A stretch of 64,000 nt of DNA from Flavonifractor sp. An82. GTDB taxonomy: Bacteria; Bacillota; Clostridia; Oscillospirales; Oscillospiraceae. Where the stretch lies: contig NZ_NFHG01000013.1 of NCBI RefSeq assembly GCF_002159265.1, positions 34,081 through 98,080 on the forward strand, read 5' to 3'. Numbering within the stretch: position 1 is the stretch's first letter; every line of letters starts with the position of its first letter. Positions 18,340 through 25,636 of this stretch are shown one piece after another. The notes under the pieces are model-generated. The model was not told where the DNA came from. It did no database searches and worked only from the letters and a program-made list of their open reading frames with translations. The translations under genes and the position numbers were made by a program.

Positions 18340-19599
18340 ATGAAACGACCCTTTGTGACACTGGAGCAGCTCCGGGAAATGACGGAGCAGTATCCCACTC
18401 CGTTCCACCTGTACGACGAGAAAGGCATCCGGGAGAACGCCCGGCGGCTGAAGGAGGCCTTTGCCTGGAACCCGGGCTTCAAGGAGTATTTTGCCGTCAA
18501 GGCCACCCCCAACCCCGCCATTCTGAAGATCCTGCGGGAGGAGGGCTGCGGCGCCGATTGCTCCTCTCTCACCGAGCTGATGCTGGCCGACCGCAGCGGC
18601 TTTTCCGGCCACGAGATCATGTTTTCCTCCAACGATACCCCGGCGGAGGACTTCAAGCTGGCCGCCCAGCTGGGGGCCATCATCAATCTGGATGACTTCA
18701 CCCATATTGATTTTTTGAAGGAGACCATCGGATTCATTCCTGAGACCGTCTGCTGTCGCTTTAATCCCGGCGGGGTGTTTACCATCGGGGCCTCCGCCGA
18801 GGGCTTCCAGGTAATGGATACTCCGGGAGACTCCAAGTACGGCTTCACCCGGGAGCAGCTTTTTGAGGGCTTCAAAAAGCTGAAAGCCATGGGAGCCAAG
18901 CGGTTTGGCATCCATGCCTTCCTGGCCTCCAACACCCTGTCCAACCAGTATTATCCCACTCTGGCGGGCATTCTGTTCCAGCTGGCGGTGGAACTGGAGC
19001 AGGAGACGGGCTGCGACGTCTGCTTTATCAACCTGTCCGGCGGTGTGGGCATCCCCTACAAGCCGGATCAGCCTGCCAACGACATCGCCGTCATCGGTGA
19101 GGGTGTGCGGCAGCAGTTTGAAAAGATCCTGGTGCCTGCGGGTATGGGGGATGTGGCCATCTACACCGAGCTGGGCCGCTTCATGCTGGGGCCCAACGGC
19201 TGCCTGGTTACCAAGGTGCTCCACTTCAAGCACACCTACAAGGAGTATGTGGGTGTGGACGCCTGCGCCGCCAACCTGATGCGCCCCGCTATGTACGGCG
19301 CCTATCACCACATCACCGTCATGGGCAAGGAGGACGCCCCCTGCGACCACATGTATGATGTCACCGGCGGCCTGTGTGAGAACAACGACAAGTTTGCCGT
19401 GGACCGGATGCTGCCGGAGGTGGAGCTGGGGGATCTGCTGGTGATCCACGATGCCGGTGCTCACGGTTTCTCTATGGGCTATAACTACAACGGCAAGCTG
19501 CGCTCTGCCGAGGTGCTCCTTCAGAAGGACGGCTCCACCCGCCTGATCCGGCGGGCCGAGACCCCGGAGGACTATTTCGCAACGCTGATCTTTGACTAA
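18340..19599 (+). CDS. lysA: diaminopimelate decarboxylase-type PLP decarboxylase
   Basis: Decarboxylates meso-diaminopimelate to lysine. A 419-residue fold-type III PLP enzyme: the PLP lysine is in EYFAVKATPNP (about residue 50), the glycine-rich phosphate loop is INLSGGVGIPY, and the C-terminal half has the expected cysteine-containing CDHMYDVTGGLCENND segment. Related enzymes decarboxylate carboxynorspermidine, arginine or ornithine, but the dapF-dapL neighbours support the lysine step. It has its own promoter just upstream. Confidence 0.87.
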   Translation: MKRPFVTLEQLREMTEQYPTPFHLYDEKGIRENARRLKEAFAWNPGFKEYFAVKATPNPAILKILREEGCGADCSSLTELMLADRSGFSGHEIMFSSNDTPAEDFKLAAQLGAIINLDDFTHIDFLKETIGFIPETVCCRFNPGGVFTIGASAEGFQVMDTPGDSKYGFTREQLFEGFKKLKAMGAKRFGIHAFLASNTLSNQYYPTLAGILFQLAVELEQETGCDVCFINLSGGVGIPYKPDQPANDIAVIGEGVRQQFEKILVPAGMGDVAIYTELGRFMLGPNGCLVTKVLHFKHTYKEYVGVDACAANLMRPAMYGAYHHITVMGKEDAPCDHMYDVTGGLCENNDKFAVDRMLPEVELGDLLVIHDAGAHGFSMGYNYNGKLRSAEVLLQKDGSTRLIRRAETPEDYFATLIFD

Positions 19600-19605
19600 A
19601 ACGAA

Positions 19606-19632
19606 ACCGGGCCGGGAAATTCCCGGCCCGGT
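19606..19632 (+). terminator. GC-rich terminator hairpin after lysA
   Basis: 11-bp perfect inverted repeat 19606-19616 / 19622-19632, loop AAATT, directly after the stop codon. The T-tract is supplied only after the next hairpin. Confidence 0.6.
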
Positions 19633-19633
19633 A

Positions 19634-19667
19634 AAAAAGACCTGCTGCATTTGCAGCAGGTCTTTTT
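19634..19667. terminator. bidirectional terminator between lysA and rplL
   Basis: 15-bp perfect inverted repeat (19634-19648 and 19653-19667, ATTT loop) with A and T runs on either side, ending 20 bp from the rplL stop codon. Confidence 0.9.
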
Positions 19668-19687
19668 CATCCGATTGGAAAGCGGAA

Positions 19688-20062
19688 TTACTTCAGCTCC
19701 ACCTTGGCGCCGACCTCTTCCAGCTTCTTCTTCAGCTCCTCGGCCTCGTCCTTGGAGACACCCTCCTTGATGGCCTTGGGGGCAGCCTCGACGGCAGCCT
19801 TGGCCTCGGCCAGGCCCAGGCCGGTGATCTCGCGGACAGCCTTGATGACCTTGATCTTCTCAGCGCCGACCTCAGCCAGCACCACGTCGAACTCGGTCTT
19901 CTCCTCAGCAGCGGGAGCAGCAGCGCCGCCAGCGGCGGGAGCAGCCATAGCAGCGGCGGAAACGCCGAACTCCTCCTCCAGAGCGTGGACGAGCTCGGAG
20001 AGCTCCAGAACGGTCAGACCCTTAACCTCTTCAATGAGGGCAGTGATTTTCTCAGAAGCCAT
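19688..20062 (-). CDS. rplL: 50S ribosomal protein L7/L12
   Basis: Stalk protein that recruits translation GTPases to the large subunit. The 124-residue product has an N-terminal dimerisation helix, an alanine/glycine-rich hinge (about residues 36-55) and a C-terminal domain with [20 protein letters not shown]. It is 51 bp downstream of rplJ and ends at a strong bidirectional terminator. rpoB, which usually follows in Firmicutes, is absent; lysA lies convergently instead. Confidence 0.97.
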   Translation of the reverse strand: MASEKITALIEEVKGLTVLELSELVHALEEEFGVSAAAMAAPAAGGAAAPAAEEKTEFDVVLAEVGAEKIKVIKAVREITGLGLAEAKAAVEAAPKAIKEGVSKDEAEELKKKLEEVGAKVELK

Positions 20063-20113
20063 GATAGGTAACCTCCTAAATAAATTATAATTGATACAGA
20101 ATGGTGCGGGGGA

Positions 20114-20647
20114 TTATTCGGCGGCAGCCTCGGCGGGCTCCACGGAGCCGCCCTTCTGCTCGCAGATGGCCTTGATGACGATGGCCAGGCTGGTGATGGG
20201 AGCCAGCATGGTGCCCAGGACCTGAGCCTGCAGGACCTCCTTGGAGGGCAGCTCGGCCAGAGCCATGATCTCGTCCATGGACAGGACCTTGCCGTCCATG
20301 AAGCCGGCCTTGATGGTGAACTTGGCGCCGTTGAACTGCTTGGCGAACTTGTTGATCACACGCATGGGAGCGATGGGATCACCGTTGGACAGAGCCAGAG
20401 AAGTGGTGCCGTTGAGCACCTCGTCCATCTCGTTGAGACCCACGTTGTCGACGGCGAAACGCAGCAGGGTGTTCTTCACCACGGCGTAGTCCAGCTCGTT
20501 CTTGCGGCACTCGGCGCGCAGAGCGGTGTCCTCAGCCACAGTGATGCCCTTGTAGTCCACGAGCACGCCGCTGGCGGCGTTCTGCAGCTTCTCGGTCAGC
20601 CCGGCCACGATGGCCTGCTTCTCACTGAGAACCTTTGCGTTAGGCAT
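20114..20647 (-). CDS. rplJ: 50S ribosomal protein L10
   Basis: Anchors L7/L12 dimers to the ribosome and, with them, represses its own operon by binding the mRNA leader. The 177-residue sequence has the usual N-terminal rRNA-binding domain (KQAIVAGLTEKL, VDYKGITV) and a C-terminal helix for L7/L12. ATG 20647 has GGAGG upstream. A dedicated promoter and an L10-type leader with terminator lie upstream. Confidence 0.96.
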   Translation of the reverse strand: MPNAKVLSEKQAIVAGLTEKLQNAASGVLVDYKGITVAEDTALRAECRKNELDYAVVKNTLLRFAVDNVGLNEMDEVLNGTTSLALSNGDPIAPMRVINKFAKQFNGAKFTIKAGFMDGKVLSMDEIMALAELPSKEVLQAQVLGTMLAPITSLAIVIKAICEQKGGSVEPAEAAAE

Positions 20648-20701
20648 TTGGATTCACCTCCGTTGAATTTGAGTTCAACTTTTCCGATGCAGTCACGCAA
20701 C

Positions 20702-20812
20702 AAAAAAGCTGTTTTCGCATTCAAAGCAGCGAAAACAGCACAAAGAAGTTCATTCCGTTGTGGCTGCATTCTCGGCAGGACTTACGGCTTGCGCCGCCTG
20801 CTGTCTTTGAAC
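20702..20812 (-). ncRNA. L10 (rplJ) autoregulatory leader with intrinsic terminator
   Basis: Between the rplJ promoter and rplJ, on the minus strand, a GCAGG/CCTGC stem with an internal GGC-GCAA-GCC hairpin (about 20775-20806) matches the layout of the ribosomal L10 leader. It is followed by a perfect 10-bp stem (arms 20730-20739 and 20708-20717) and a run of six T, an attenuator positioned 54-60 bp before rplJ. Family assignment is from memory of the motif. Confidence 0.7.
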
Positions 20813-20821
20813 ACGACTGAT

Positions 20822-20850
20822 AGTATACACGACTTCACCGTGTATGTCAA
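20822..20850 (-). promoter_or_regulatory. rplJ promoter overlapped by an inverted repeat
   Basis: Minus-strand TTGACA (20845-20850) and TATACT (20822-20827), spacer 17 bp. A 7-bp inverted repeat, ATACACG 20825-20831 and CGTGTAT 20839-20845, fills the spacer and touches both hexamers. Confidence 0.8.
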
Positions 20851-20906
20851 GCGCTTTTTTCGAAAAAGAGCACATTTTTGCTTGGATTTCACAGAAAAGA
20901 GGTGTG

Positions 20907-20935
20907 AAAATGCGGAGCAGGGAAACCTGCTCCGC
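20907..20935 (-). terminator. terminator after rplA
   Basis: Minus-strand stem, arms 20926-20935 and 20912-20921, loop of 4, followed by T-rich sequence. It ends the rpmG-to-rplA transcript. The 430-bp gap 20648-21077 thus holds a terminator, a promoter and the L10 leader, and no gene. Confidence 0.8.
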
Positions 20936-21077
20936 ACTTCACCTGTTGTCACGCTGCGGCGGCTGCGCAACGCGCGGCTTCCCTCCGATTCGGGCTGGTT
21001 TTGGGCCGCATAATGGCCCTGCACTCGCCCTCACTCCGGTCCATCCGCGCTGCTCCGCATGCCTCCGCGCTTCTTCA

Positions 21078-21770
21078 TTACATCAGCTTAGCGCCGTTGA
21101 TCTTCACGCCGGGGCCCATGGTGGAAGCACACACGCAGGAGCGAATGTACTGACCCTTGGCAGCGGAGGGCTTAGCCTTGATGATGGCGCCCATCAGGGC
21201 GTTGAAGTTCTCGGTCAGCTTCTCAGCGCCGAAGGAGACCTTGCCGATGGGGCAGTGGATGATGTTGGTCTTGTCCAGACGATACTCAACCTTACCGGCC
21301 TTGATCTCAGTAACAGCCTTGGCCACGTCGGGGGTGACGGTACCGGCCTTGGGGGAGGGCATCAGGCCCTTGGGGCCCAGGACCTTACCCAGACGGCCCA
21401 CAACGCCCATCATGTCGGGAGAAGCAACGACCACGTCGTAGTCGAACCAGTTCTCCTTCTGGATCTTCTCAACCATGTCCATCTCACCCACGAAGTCGGC
21501 GCCGGCGGCCTTGGCAGCCTCAGCCTTGTCGCCCTTGGCGAAGACCAGCACGCGCTGGGTCTTGCCGGTGCCATGGGGGAGAACGATGGCGCCGCGGACC
21601 TGCTGGTCGGCGTGACGGGAGTCAACGCCCAGCTTCACGTGCAGCTCAACGGTCTCATCGAACTTGGCGGGAGCGGTCTTGACCACCAGCTCCATAGCCT
21701 CAGCGGTATCGTACAGGGCGCCCTTGTCGATGAGCTTGGCGCTCTCCTGATATTTCTTGCCTCTAAACAT
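21078..21770 (-). CDS. rplA: 50S ribosomal protein L1
   Basis: L1-stalk protein of the large subunit that also can repress translation of the L11-L1 mRNA. The 230-residue sequence is family-normal, with [20 protein letters not shown] as the diagnostic stretch. It is 21 bp downstream of rplK and is the last gene before a terminator. Confidence 0.97.
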   Translation of the reverse strand: MFRGKKYQESAKLIDKGALYDTAEAMELVVKTAPAKFDETVELHVKLGVDSRHADQQVRGAIVLPHGTGKTQRVLVFAKGDKAEAAKAAGADFVGEMDMVEKIQKENWFDYDVVVASPDMMGVVGRLGKVLGPKGLMPSPKAGTVTPDVAKAVTEIKAGKVEYRLDKTNIIHCPIGKVSFGAEKLTENFNALMGAIIKAKPSAAKGQYIRSCVCASTMGPGVKINGAKLM

Positions 21771-21791
21771 TGCTCTATTCCCTCCTTCGGC

Positions 21792-22217
21792 TTAGTCGCC
21801 CACCACGATGCCCATGGAGCGGGCAGTGCCGGCGATCATGCTCATAGCCGCCTCGATGCTGGCCGCGTTCAGGTCGGGCATCTTGGTCTCGGCGATCTTG
21901 CGCACATCTTCCTTGCTGATGGTGGCCACCTTGGTCTTGTTGGGCACACCGGAGCCGGACTCGATGTTGCAGGCCTTCTTGATGAGGACGGCGGCGGGAG
22001 GAGTCTTGGTGATAAAGGTAAAGGAACGGTCGGCGTAAACGGTGATCACCACGGGGATGATCAGGCCCACGTCGTTCTTAGTGCGCTCGTTGAACTCCTT
22101 GGTGAAGGCGGCGATGTTGATGCCGTGCTGACCAAGGGCGGGACCGACGGGGGGCGCGGGAGTCGCCTTGCCGGCGGGAATCTGAAGTTTCACATAACCA
22201 GTAATTTTCTGTGCCAT
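21792..22217 (-). CDS. rplK: 50S ribosomal protein L11
   Basis: Binds the GTPase-associated centre of 23S rRNA. The start [20 protein letters not shown] and the [14 protein letters not shown] motif are diagnostic, length 141 residues. ATG 22217 is chosen over the upstream GTG (22229) because GGAGGT then has normal spacing. It lies 91 bp after nusG. Confidence 0.97.
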   Translation of the reverse strand: MAQKITGYVKLQIPAGKATPAPPVGPALGQHGINIAAFTKEFNERTKNDVGLIIPVVITVYADRSFTFITKTPPAAVLIKKACNIESGSGVPNKTKVATISKEDVRKIAETKMPDLNAASIEAAMSMIAGTARSMGIVVGD

Positions 22218-22308
22218 TTGAAACAGCACCTCCTACGATAAATGTGGTTGGAAGCGGAACTGCTGTGCAGTCCCTCCCACGTGCGGGGGAAAGGGGCCGT
22301 GCCCGGGA

Positions 22309-22830
22309 TCACTCAACCGGCTCGATTTCGTCCAGTTCCAGCTCCACGGGGGTTTCACGGCCGAACATGGAGACCACCACGCGGACCTTGCTGTGGTCCA
22401 GGTCGATCTCCTCTACGGTGCCCAGGAAGGATTCCAGGGCGCCATTGATGATCTTGACGTTGTCGCCCACCTGATAGTTCACCACGACCTCGCGCTTTTC
22501 CACGCCCAGGGCGGCGATCTCCTCGTCGGTGAGGGGGATGGCCTTGTTGCCGGAGCCCACGAACCCGGTGACGCCGCGCACGTTGCGCACCAGATGCCAG
22601 GTCTCATCGGTCAGGACCATCTTGACCAGCACGTAGCCGGGGAATACCTTACGCTCTACGGTTTTGGGGCCGTTGTCCGTGATCTCGGTAACGGTCTCCA
22701 GAGGGATGCTGACCTCAAAAATGAGGTCCCGCAGGCCGCGGTTCTCCACTGCCTTTTCAATGCTGGCGGCCACAGTGTTTTCATAGCCGGAATAGGTATG
22801 CACCACATACCATTTCGCGTTCTCAGCCAT
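22309..22830 (-). CDS. nusG: transcription antitermination/termination factor NusG
   Basis: Binds RNA polymerase and modulates pausing and elongation. The N-terminal NGN domain (KWYVVHTYSGYENTVA) and the C-terminal KOW domain (VGDNVKIINGALESFLGTV) are visible in 173 residues. Located between secE and rplK, the standard order. Confidence 0.97.
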   Translation of the reverse strand: MAENAKWYVVHTYSGYENTVAASIEKAVENRGLRDLIFEVSIPLETVTEITDNGPKTVERKVFPGYVLVKMVLTDETWHLVRNVRGVTGFVGSGNKAIPLTDEEIAALGVEKREVVVNYQVGDNVKIINGALESFLGTVEEIDLDHSKVRVVVSMFGRETPVELELDEIEPVE

Positions 22831-22840
22831 CTTCTACACC

Positions 22841-23125
22841 TTAACCCTTGCCAAACAGATCCAACAGGGCACGAATCACGGAGCCGGCGAGGGCGTCGAA
22901 CACCCAGATGCAGATCCCAACGACGATGCAGCAGAGAATGACGATCACGGTGTTGTTGATGGTCTGTTTCTTGGTGGGCCACTGGACCTTCTTCAGCTCG
23001 CTCTTGAGTTCCTTGAACCACTTGCCGATACGAGCGAAGAAGCCGGGCTTCTTGTCCGCCTTGACGTCCTTCTTCTTATCAGACTTCGCGGGCTTGACCT
23101 GCTCGAGCTTCTCGTTTTCAGACAT
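22841..23125 (-). CDS. secE: preprotein translocase subunit SecE
   Basis: Small membrane subunit of the SecYEG channel. The core is KWFKELKSELKKVQWPTKKQ followed by one transmembrane helix (NNTVIVILCCIVVGICIWVF). The N-terminus is a lysine-rich extension. ATG 23125 has GAAGGG upstream; an earlier ATG at 23155 lacks a ribosome binding site. 94 residues from the chosen start. Confidence 0.93.
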   Translation of the reverse strand: MSENEKLEQVKPAKSDKKKDVKADKKPGFFARIGKWFKELKSELKKVQWPTKKQTINNTVIVILCCIVVGICIWVFDALAGSVIRALLDLFGKG

Positions 23126-23168
23126 TCCGTTTAACCCTTCTTTCTTCTGAGCCATCTTGCAGCACTCA

Positions 23169-23333
23169 TTACTTGGTCTCGTTGTGGACCGTGTGCTTTC
23201 TGCAGAAGGGGCAGTACTTCTTCAATTCCAGACGGTCGGGAGTGTTCTTCTTGTTCTTGTTGGTGTTATAGTTCCGCTGCTTGCACTCGGAGCAGCGCAG
23301 GGTGATCTTCACCCGGTTGCCGGCCTTCGCCAT
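23169..23333 (-). CDS. rpmG: 50S ribosomal protein L33
   Basis: A 54-residue zinc-ribbon form of L33: two CxxC pairs (CSEC and CPFC) bind zinc. The [20 protein letters not shown] segment is diagnostic. ATG 23333 follows GGAGGTG; the longer open frame upstream is leader sequence. First gene of the secE-nusG-rplKA transcript. Confidence 0.96.
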   Translation of the reverse strand: MAKAGNRVKITLRCSECKQRNYNTNKNKKNTPDRLELKKYCPFCRKHTVHNETK

Positions 23334-23550
23334 GTTCGGCACCTCCTTCATTGTTTGACCGCATAACAGCAAAAATGCCGGATGCGGCCGCAAGCCGAAT
23401 CCAGCACGTACCGACAGCAAAACGCCGCCGGATGGAACGTCACGGTGCGGATTCGGCACATTTGCCTCCCTATGTCTCACGCGGAGGGAAGGGTTTCATG
23501 CGTCATCACACCGTAAAAATGCGCACAAAAAAAGAGCCCTTTTTCATAGG
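23334..23550 (-). promoter_or_regulatory. long untranslated leader of the rpmG-secE-nusG-rplKA operon
   Basis: About 215 nt between the predicted transcription start and rpmG with no credible gene. It contains repeated GGATTCGG/CCGAATCC-type complementary segments (near 23388-23402 and 23448-23458) that could pair, but no known leader family was recognised. Confidence 0.5.
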
Positions 23551-23557
23551 TAAGTGA

Positions 23558-23586
23558 ACTATACCACAGCCTGAGACAGAAGTCAA
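23558..23586 (-). promoter_or_regulatory. promoter of the rpmG operon
   Basis: Minus-strand TTGACT (23581-23586) and TATAGT (23558-23563), spacer 17 bp. Confidence 0.8.
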
Positions 23587-23654
23587 GCAGTTTCCACTTG
23601 TTTTTTCTCCATTCCTTTTGTATAGTGTAGAAAGCAGAAAAAGGAGTGGTGATC

Positions 23655-24074
23655 TTGCGTATTATGGCCATTGATTACGGCGACGCCCGCACCGGCGTTG
23701 CCATTTCCGATCCCACCGGCCTGCTGGCCGGCTATACCACCGTGATCCACAGCCGCAAAGCGGATATTGTAGCCCAGGAGCTGGCCCGGCTGGTCAAGGA
23801 CCATCAGGTGGACGAGCTGGTGATGGGCTTTCCCCGGAACATGGACGGCACCGAGGGCCCCCGGGCGGAGCTGTACAAGGCCTTTGCCGCCCAGGTGGAG
23901 GAGGTTTGCGGCTTAAAGCCGGTGCTGTGGGATGAGCGGCGTACCACCGTGGAGGCCCACAATATCCTCCATGCTTCAGGCAAGAAGATGAAAAACCACA
24001 AAAAAACCGTGGACGCGGTGGCGGCCACCCTGATTTTGGAGGGCTATCTCACCTTCAAGCGGGCCAGGGGCTGA
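23655..24074 (+). CDS. ruvX: Holliday junction resolvase-like / pre-16S rRNA nuclease YqgF
   Basis: Small RNase H-fold nuclease (139 residues) thought to trim the 5' end of pre-16S rRNA and proposed earlier as a Holliday junction resolvase. MAIDYGDARTGVAISD carries the first catalytic aspartate, LVMGFPRNMDGTEG the middle motif, and DERRTTVEA plus the C-terminal KKTVDAVAATLILEGYL the remaining acidic residues. TTG 23655 is chosen because AAGGAG lies 8 nt upstream. Its stop abuts the stop of the convergent TSUP gene with no gap. Confidence 0.9.
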   Translation: MRIMAIDYGDARTGVAISDPTGLLAGYTTVIHSRKADIVAQELARLVKDHQVDELVMGFPRNMDGTEGPRAELYKAFAAQVEEVCGLKPVLWDERRTTVEAHNILHASGKKMKNHKKTVDAVAATLILEGYLTFKRARG

Positions 24075-24431
24075 CTACCCCTTGCGGAAGAGCTCCCGCA
24101 GCCCTACCACCAGCAGAAAGCCCCCAAAACATCGCCGCAGCAGGCCGGTGTCCAGGCCGGTGGCGGCCCAGGAGGCCAGAAGGGCACAGACAAGCCCGGC
24201 CAGGATGGCGGGCAGCAGCACGGATTTTTCCACATAGCCGTGCCTGATGTGGGCGGGGAGAGCTGCGGCGGCGGAGGGCAGGAAGTAGAGCAGATTGATC
24301 CCCTGGGCCTGCTGCTGGGCCATCCCTGCAATGGCGGTGAGGTAGATGAGCAGCAGGGTGCCTCCGCCTACCCCGAAGCCGGAGAGGATACCGGTGGCGG
24401 CACCTGCCAGCGCGGCAAACAGCCAGTCCAT
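24075..24431 (-). CDS. half-size TSUP (TauE/SafE-type) membrane protein, second of pair
   Basis: A 118-residue membrane protein with about four hydrophobic helices. FAALAGAATGILSGFGVGGG is the glycine-rich repeat of the TSUP family, whose usual members are about 250 residues with two such halves. The start overlaps the stop of the upstream half by one base (TGATG), implying coupled translation and probably a heterodimer. Anion or sulfite/sulfonate export is the family's general role; the substrate is unknown. Confidence 0.8.
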   Translation of the reverse strand: MDWLFAALAGAATGILSGFGVGGGTLLLIYLTAIAGMAQQQAQGINLLYFLPSAAAALPAHIRHGYVEKSVLLPAILAGLVCALLASWAATGLDTGLLRRCFGGFLLVVGLRELFRKG

Positions 24432-24799
24432 CAGAAGAAGAGGGACCTTACCCCGCCGTAGAGCAGCAGCAGGGCGAAGAGCCGGCGGAGCCACACCATA
24501 TTCATGCGCTGAAAGAGCTTCCCGCCCAGAAGCCCCCCCAGCAGCCCGCCGGCCAGATAGGGCAGGGCGGTCTTCAGGTCTACGCCGCCCCGGAACAGGT
24601 AGATGGCGGCGGACAGGACGCACAGGGGCAGAATGATGGCCACCGAGGTGGCAAAGGCCTTCCGCTGGCCCAGAGCGCACCAGCCAGCCAGCAGAGGCAC
24701 CAGCACCATACCGCCCCCACCCCCGAAAAAGCCGTTGACCAGTCCCGCAGCTGCCCCTGCCACAGCCGGGCGGACCCAGCCCACCTGTTTCTTCTCCAA
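24431..24799 (-). CDS. half-size TSUP (TauE/SafE-type) membrane protein, first of pair
   Basis: A 122-residue membrane protein with the same repeat signature (AGAAAGLVNGFFGGGGGMVL) as its downstream partner. The start is taken as TTG 24799, with GGAGGG upstream; that ribosome binding site lies in the 3' arm of the hairpin at 24805-24840. It probably assembles with the second half. Confidence 0.8.
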   Translation of the reverse strand: MEKKQVGWVRPAVAGAAAGLVNGFFGGGGGMVLVPLLAGWCALGQRKAFATSVAIILPLCVLSAAIYLFRGGVDLKTALPYLAGGLLGGLLGGKLFQRMNMVWLRRLFALLLLYGGVRSLFF

Positions 24800-24804
24800 A
24801 AAGC

Positions 24805-24840
24805 ATCCCTCCGTTGACGGTAGTATGTCAGCGGAGGGAT
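24805..24840. terminator. hairpin between tcdA and the TSUP pair, masking a ribosome binding site
   Basis: Outer arms 24805-24813 and 24832-24840 (9 bp) plus inner TGAC/GTCA pairing, T-rich on both sides. On the minus strand it can terminate the tcdA transcript, and its 3' arm contains the GGAGGG used by the next gene. Confidence 0.7.
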
Positions 24841-24852
24841 CTTTTTATACCA

Positions 24853-25572
24853 TTACAGGGTTTTCAGACCGGCCAGGGTGAGGGCCACGTCGCCAGCCAG
24901 CATGAGCCCGGCCACCGGCGGCACCCAGGCCACGCTGCCGGGCACGGAGCGGCGGCCGGGAGGGGGGGCCTCGTGCTGGATGGCAGCCTTGGGCTCCTCC
25001 GGGGACCAAAGTACCCGGTGGTGGACGATGCCACGATTGCGCAGCTCCTTCCGGATCACGCGGGCCAGGGGGCAGCCCTCCGTCTTGGAGATGTCCCCAA
25101 TACGGAACAGGGAGGGGTCCAGCTTGTTGCCGGTACCCAGGGCGGAGAGAATGGGGATATTTCGGGTGATGGCAGTCTCGATCAGATCCAGCTTGCAGGA
25201 CACCAGATCGATACAATCCACAATATAGTCGCAGGGTGTGGAAAAGAAGGACTCCCGGCTGGCTGCCTCATACTTCTCCACCCGCACCGTGGTGCGGCAG
25301 TTGGGGTTGATATCGGCGATCCGGTCCGCCATGGCCTGGGCCTTGGGGATACCCAGAGTGGAGCGGGTGGCCTCCACCTGGCGGTTTAGGTTGGTGAGCC
25401 CCACCTCGTCATGGTCAATCAATGTGAGGGCCCCCACACCGGAGCGGGCCAGGGCTTCGGCGCACCAGCTGCCTACCCCGCCCAGTCCAAACACTGCCAC
25501 ATGGGCGGCAGCCAGCTTTTCCATGGCCTCCGGGCCCAGCAGCATCTCAGTGCGCAGAAAGGTTTCGTCCAT
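24853..25572 (-). CDS. tcdA: tRNA threonylcarbamoyladenosine dehydratase (ThiF/E1-like)
   Basis: ATP-dependent cyclisation of t6A37 in tRNA to ct6A. The 239-residue protein has the E1-like nucleotide loop HVAVFGLGGVGSWCAEALAR near residue 25, LIDHDEVGLTNLNRQ, and the DYIVDCIDLVSCKLDLI segment. ATG 25572 has a GGAGGCAC-type site upstream. The YrvM-like gene lies next to the PpiC gene and near a probable 6S RNA; a similar neighbourhood is recalled for Bacillus. Confidence 0.9.
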   Translation of the reverse strand: MDETFLRTEMLLGPEAMEKLAAAHVAVFGLGGVGSWCAEALARSGVGALTLIDHDEVGLTNLNRQVEATRSTLGIPKAQAMADRIADINPNCRTTVRVEKYEAASRESFFSTPCDYIVDCIDLVSCKLDLIETAITRNIPILSALGTGNKLDPSLFRIGDISKTEGCPLARVIRKELRNRGIVHHRVLWSPEEPKAAIQHEAPPPGRRSVPGSVAWVPPVAGLMLAGDVALTLAGLKTL

Positions 25573-25591
25573 AGTGCCTCCTTGTAAAAAA

Positions 25592-25612
25592 GAGGACGGG
25601 ATACCCGTCCTC
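25592..25612. terminator. terminator after the PpiC gene
   Basis: 9-bp perfect GC-rich stem (25592-25600 and 25604-25612, ATA loop), extended by A-run and T-run flanks. It lies between the PpiC stop and the tcdA start. Confidence 0.85.
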
Positions 25613-25636
25613 TTTTTTAGCTGTGTTTGGTTTGGA

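Noticed and set aside
18120..18340. Lysine riboswitch upstream of lysA
   Set aside because: The lysA transcript probably begins near 18318, leaving only ~20 nt of leader, and the upstream hairpins do not show the L-box pattern.
24075..24799. Frameshifted single TSUP gene
   Set aside because: Each half has its own start, a proper TGATG junction and complete ends; better read as two genes.
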